Shown here: one piece after another, positions 32,810-33,018 of the stretch
Layout of the letters: each line of letters starts with the position of its first letter
How positions within the stretch are numbered: position 1 is the stretch's first letter
Assembly: GCA_029779435.1 (NCBI GenBank)
Contig: JAKPAM010000211.1
Location: 1-33,018, forward strand
DNA from: Pseudomonadota bacterium
Lineage (GTDB): Bacteria; Pseudomonadota; Gammaproteobacteria; Burkholderiales; Burkholderiaceae_E
DNA length: 33,018 nt
Reading direction: 5' to 3'
Translations under genes and position numbers: made by a program
The notes under the pieces: model-generated
What the model was told of the DNA's origin: nothing
What the model saw: the letters and a program-made list of their open reading frames with translations, nothing else
Database searches by the model: none

Positions 32810-32825
32810 TGGCACGCCGCTCGCT
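32810..32825 (+). promoter_or_regulatory. Sigma-54 promoter of the pilin gene
   Basis: TGGCACG-CCGC-TCGCT matches the consensus TGGCACG-N4-TTGCW with one substitution; GG and GC are separated by exactly ten bases. Transcription would begin near 32836, about 70 bases before the ATG. Pilin genes of this type are commonly RpoN-dependent and activated by PilR. Confidence 0.85.
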
Positions 32826-32904
32826 ATATGTTTCGGCGTCGAGATCGAATTTGCTGATTCGACTGCTGTTCGCCTCAACTTTTCAAAACGGTACGGAGAA
32901 GTCA

Positions 32905-33018
32905 ATGACGAAGAAGGTCCAAAAAGGTTTTACGCTGATCGAACTGATGATCGTCGTGGCGATCATCGGCATCCTGGCCGCGATCGCGATTCCGCAGTAT
33001 CAGACGTATGTCGCGAAG
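32905..33018 (+). CDS. pilA: Type IV pilin, N-terminal part (cut by window edge)
   Basis: 38 codons to the edge. ATG 32905 follows GGAGAA by six bases. The prepilin leader MTKKVQKG is cleaved after Gly8; the mature chain begins [14 protein letters not shown] with the conserved Glu5, followed by the hydrophobic assembly helix and IPQYQTY, the standard major-pilin N-terminus. The short leader is of the type IVa class. Placed in the membrane by Sec, processed and methylated by PilD, and assembled into the retractable pilus used for twitching and DNA uptake. A minor pilin cannot be excluded without the C-terminal half. Confidence 0.92.
   Translation, partial: MTKKVQKGFTLIELMIVVAIIGILAAIAIPQYQTYVAK

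Larger units (their letters stand above)
32249..32904. promoter_or_regulatory. Long intergenic region between pntB and the pilin gene
   Basis: 656 bases without a supported gene; the overlapping open frames here have Arg/Ser-rich, unfamiliar products. From left to right: hairpin CGCCGGC-TTCG-GCTGGTG (32271-32288); inverted repeat GAATGGCG/CGCCATTC (32536-32543, 32553-32560) with TTTTT at 32566-32570, a possible terminator; dyads of GTGAC/GTCAC (32623-32639); a GTGA-N6-TCAC palindrome (32722-32735); the sigma-54 promoter (32810-32825). Base composition is visibly less GC-rich than the coding regions. Confidence 0.65.

Overview
The window is GC-rich chromosomal DNA from a betaproteobacterium, most likely Burkholderiales. 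The evidence is the strong G/C third-position bias, the recA-recX-DUF2889-sucC-sucD-terC order, a RibBA with a degenerate GTP cyclohydrolase half, a Gly-Asp-rich bdhA/patatin neighbourhood, and a type IV pilin gene behind a sigma-54 promoter. The genus cannot be fixed from sequence reading alone. No tRNA, rRNA, CRISPR array or intact mobile element was seen.

Layout. Positions 1-342 (minus) hold the N-terminal part of an acetolactate-synthase-like thiamine diphosphate enzyme. Divergent from it are ribD and ribE, with a DHA2-type exporter whose GTG start overlaps the ribE stop. A 16-base dispersed repeat inside a hairpin and two envelope-protein genes follow (4.1-5.1 kb, closed by a terminator). 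A branched-chain-amino-acid-type ABC transporter (two ATPases, binding protein, two permeases) occupies 5.3-10.1 kb. A small hemerythrin-like gene (minus), 3-hydroxybutyrate dehydrogenase and a patatin-like hydrolase follow. The second riboflavin block, ribBA-ribH-nusB-thiL-pgpA-pncC, covers 13.2-17.5 kb. Then come recA with a LexA box, recX, DUF2889, sucC, sucD and a TerC-family membrane protein up to 23.4 kb.

From 23.5 to 27.9 kb lies a compact signalling unit: PP2C-type phosphatase, FHA protein, CHASE2-class III adenylate cyclase, and a metallo-beta-lactamase-fold enzyme of the class II cyclic-nucleotide phosphodiesterase type. The last two genes overlap. The unit has a phosphoprotein phosphatase and a phospho-threonine reader but no kinase, and it pairs a cAMP-making with a probable cAMP-degrading enzyme. 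After a convergent short-chain dehydrogenase and the transhydrogenase pair pntA-pntB, the window ends in the first 38 codons of a type IV pilin gene. That gene has a sigma-54 promoter and, about 75 bases upstream of it, a GTGA-N6-TCAC palindrome resembling a cAMP-receptor-protein site.

The strongest leads are: (1) the PP2C/FHA/cyclase/phosphodiesterase unit and its possible link to the CRP-like site before the pilin; (2) the two ABC ATPases, whose altered Walker A (Lys to Arg) and altered signature motif would fall in the same composite ATP site; (3) unexplained hairpins before recA, terC and pntA, and the dispersed repeat at 3.97 and 17.55 kb.
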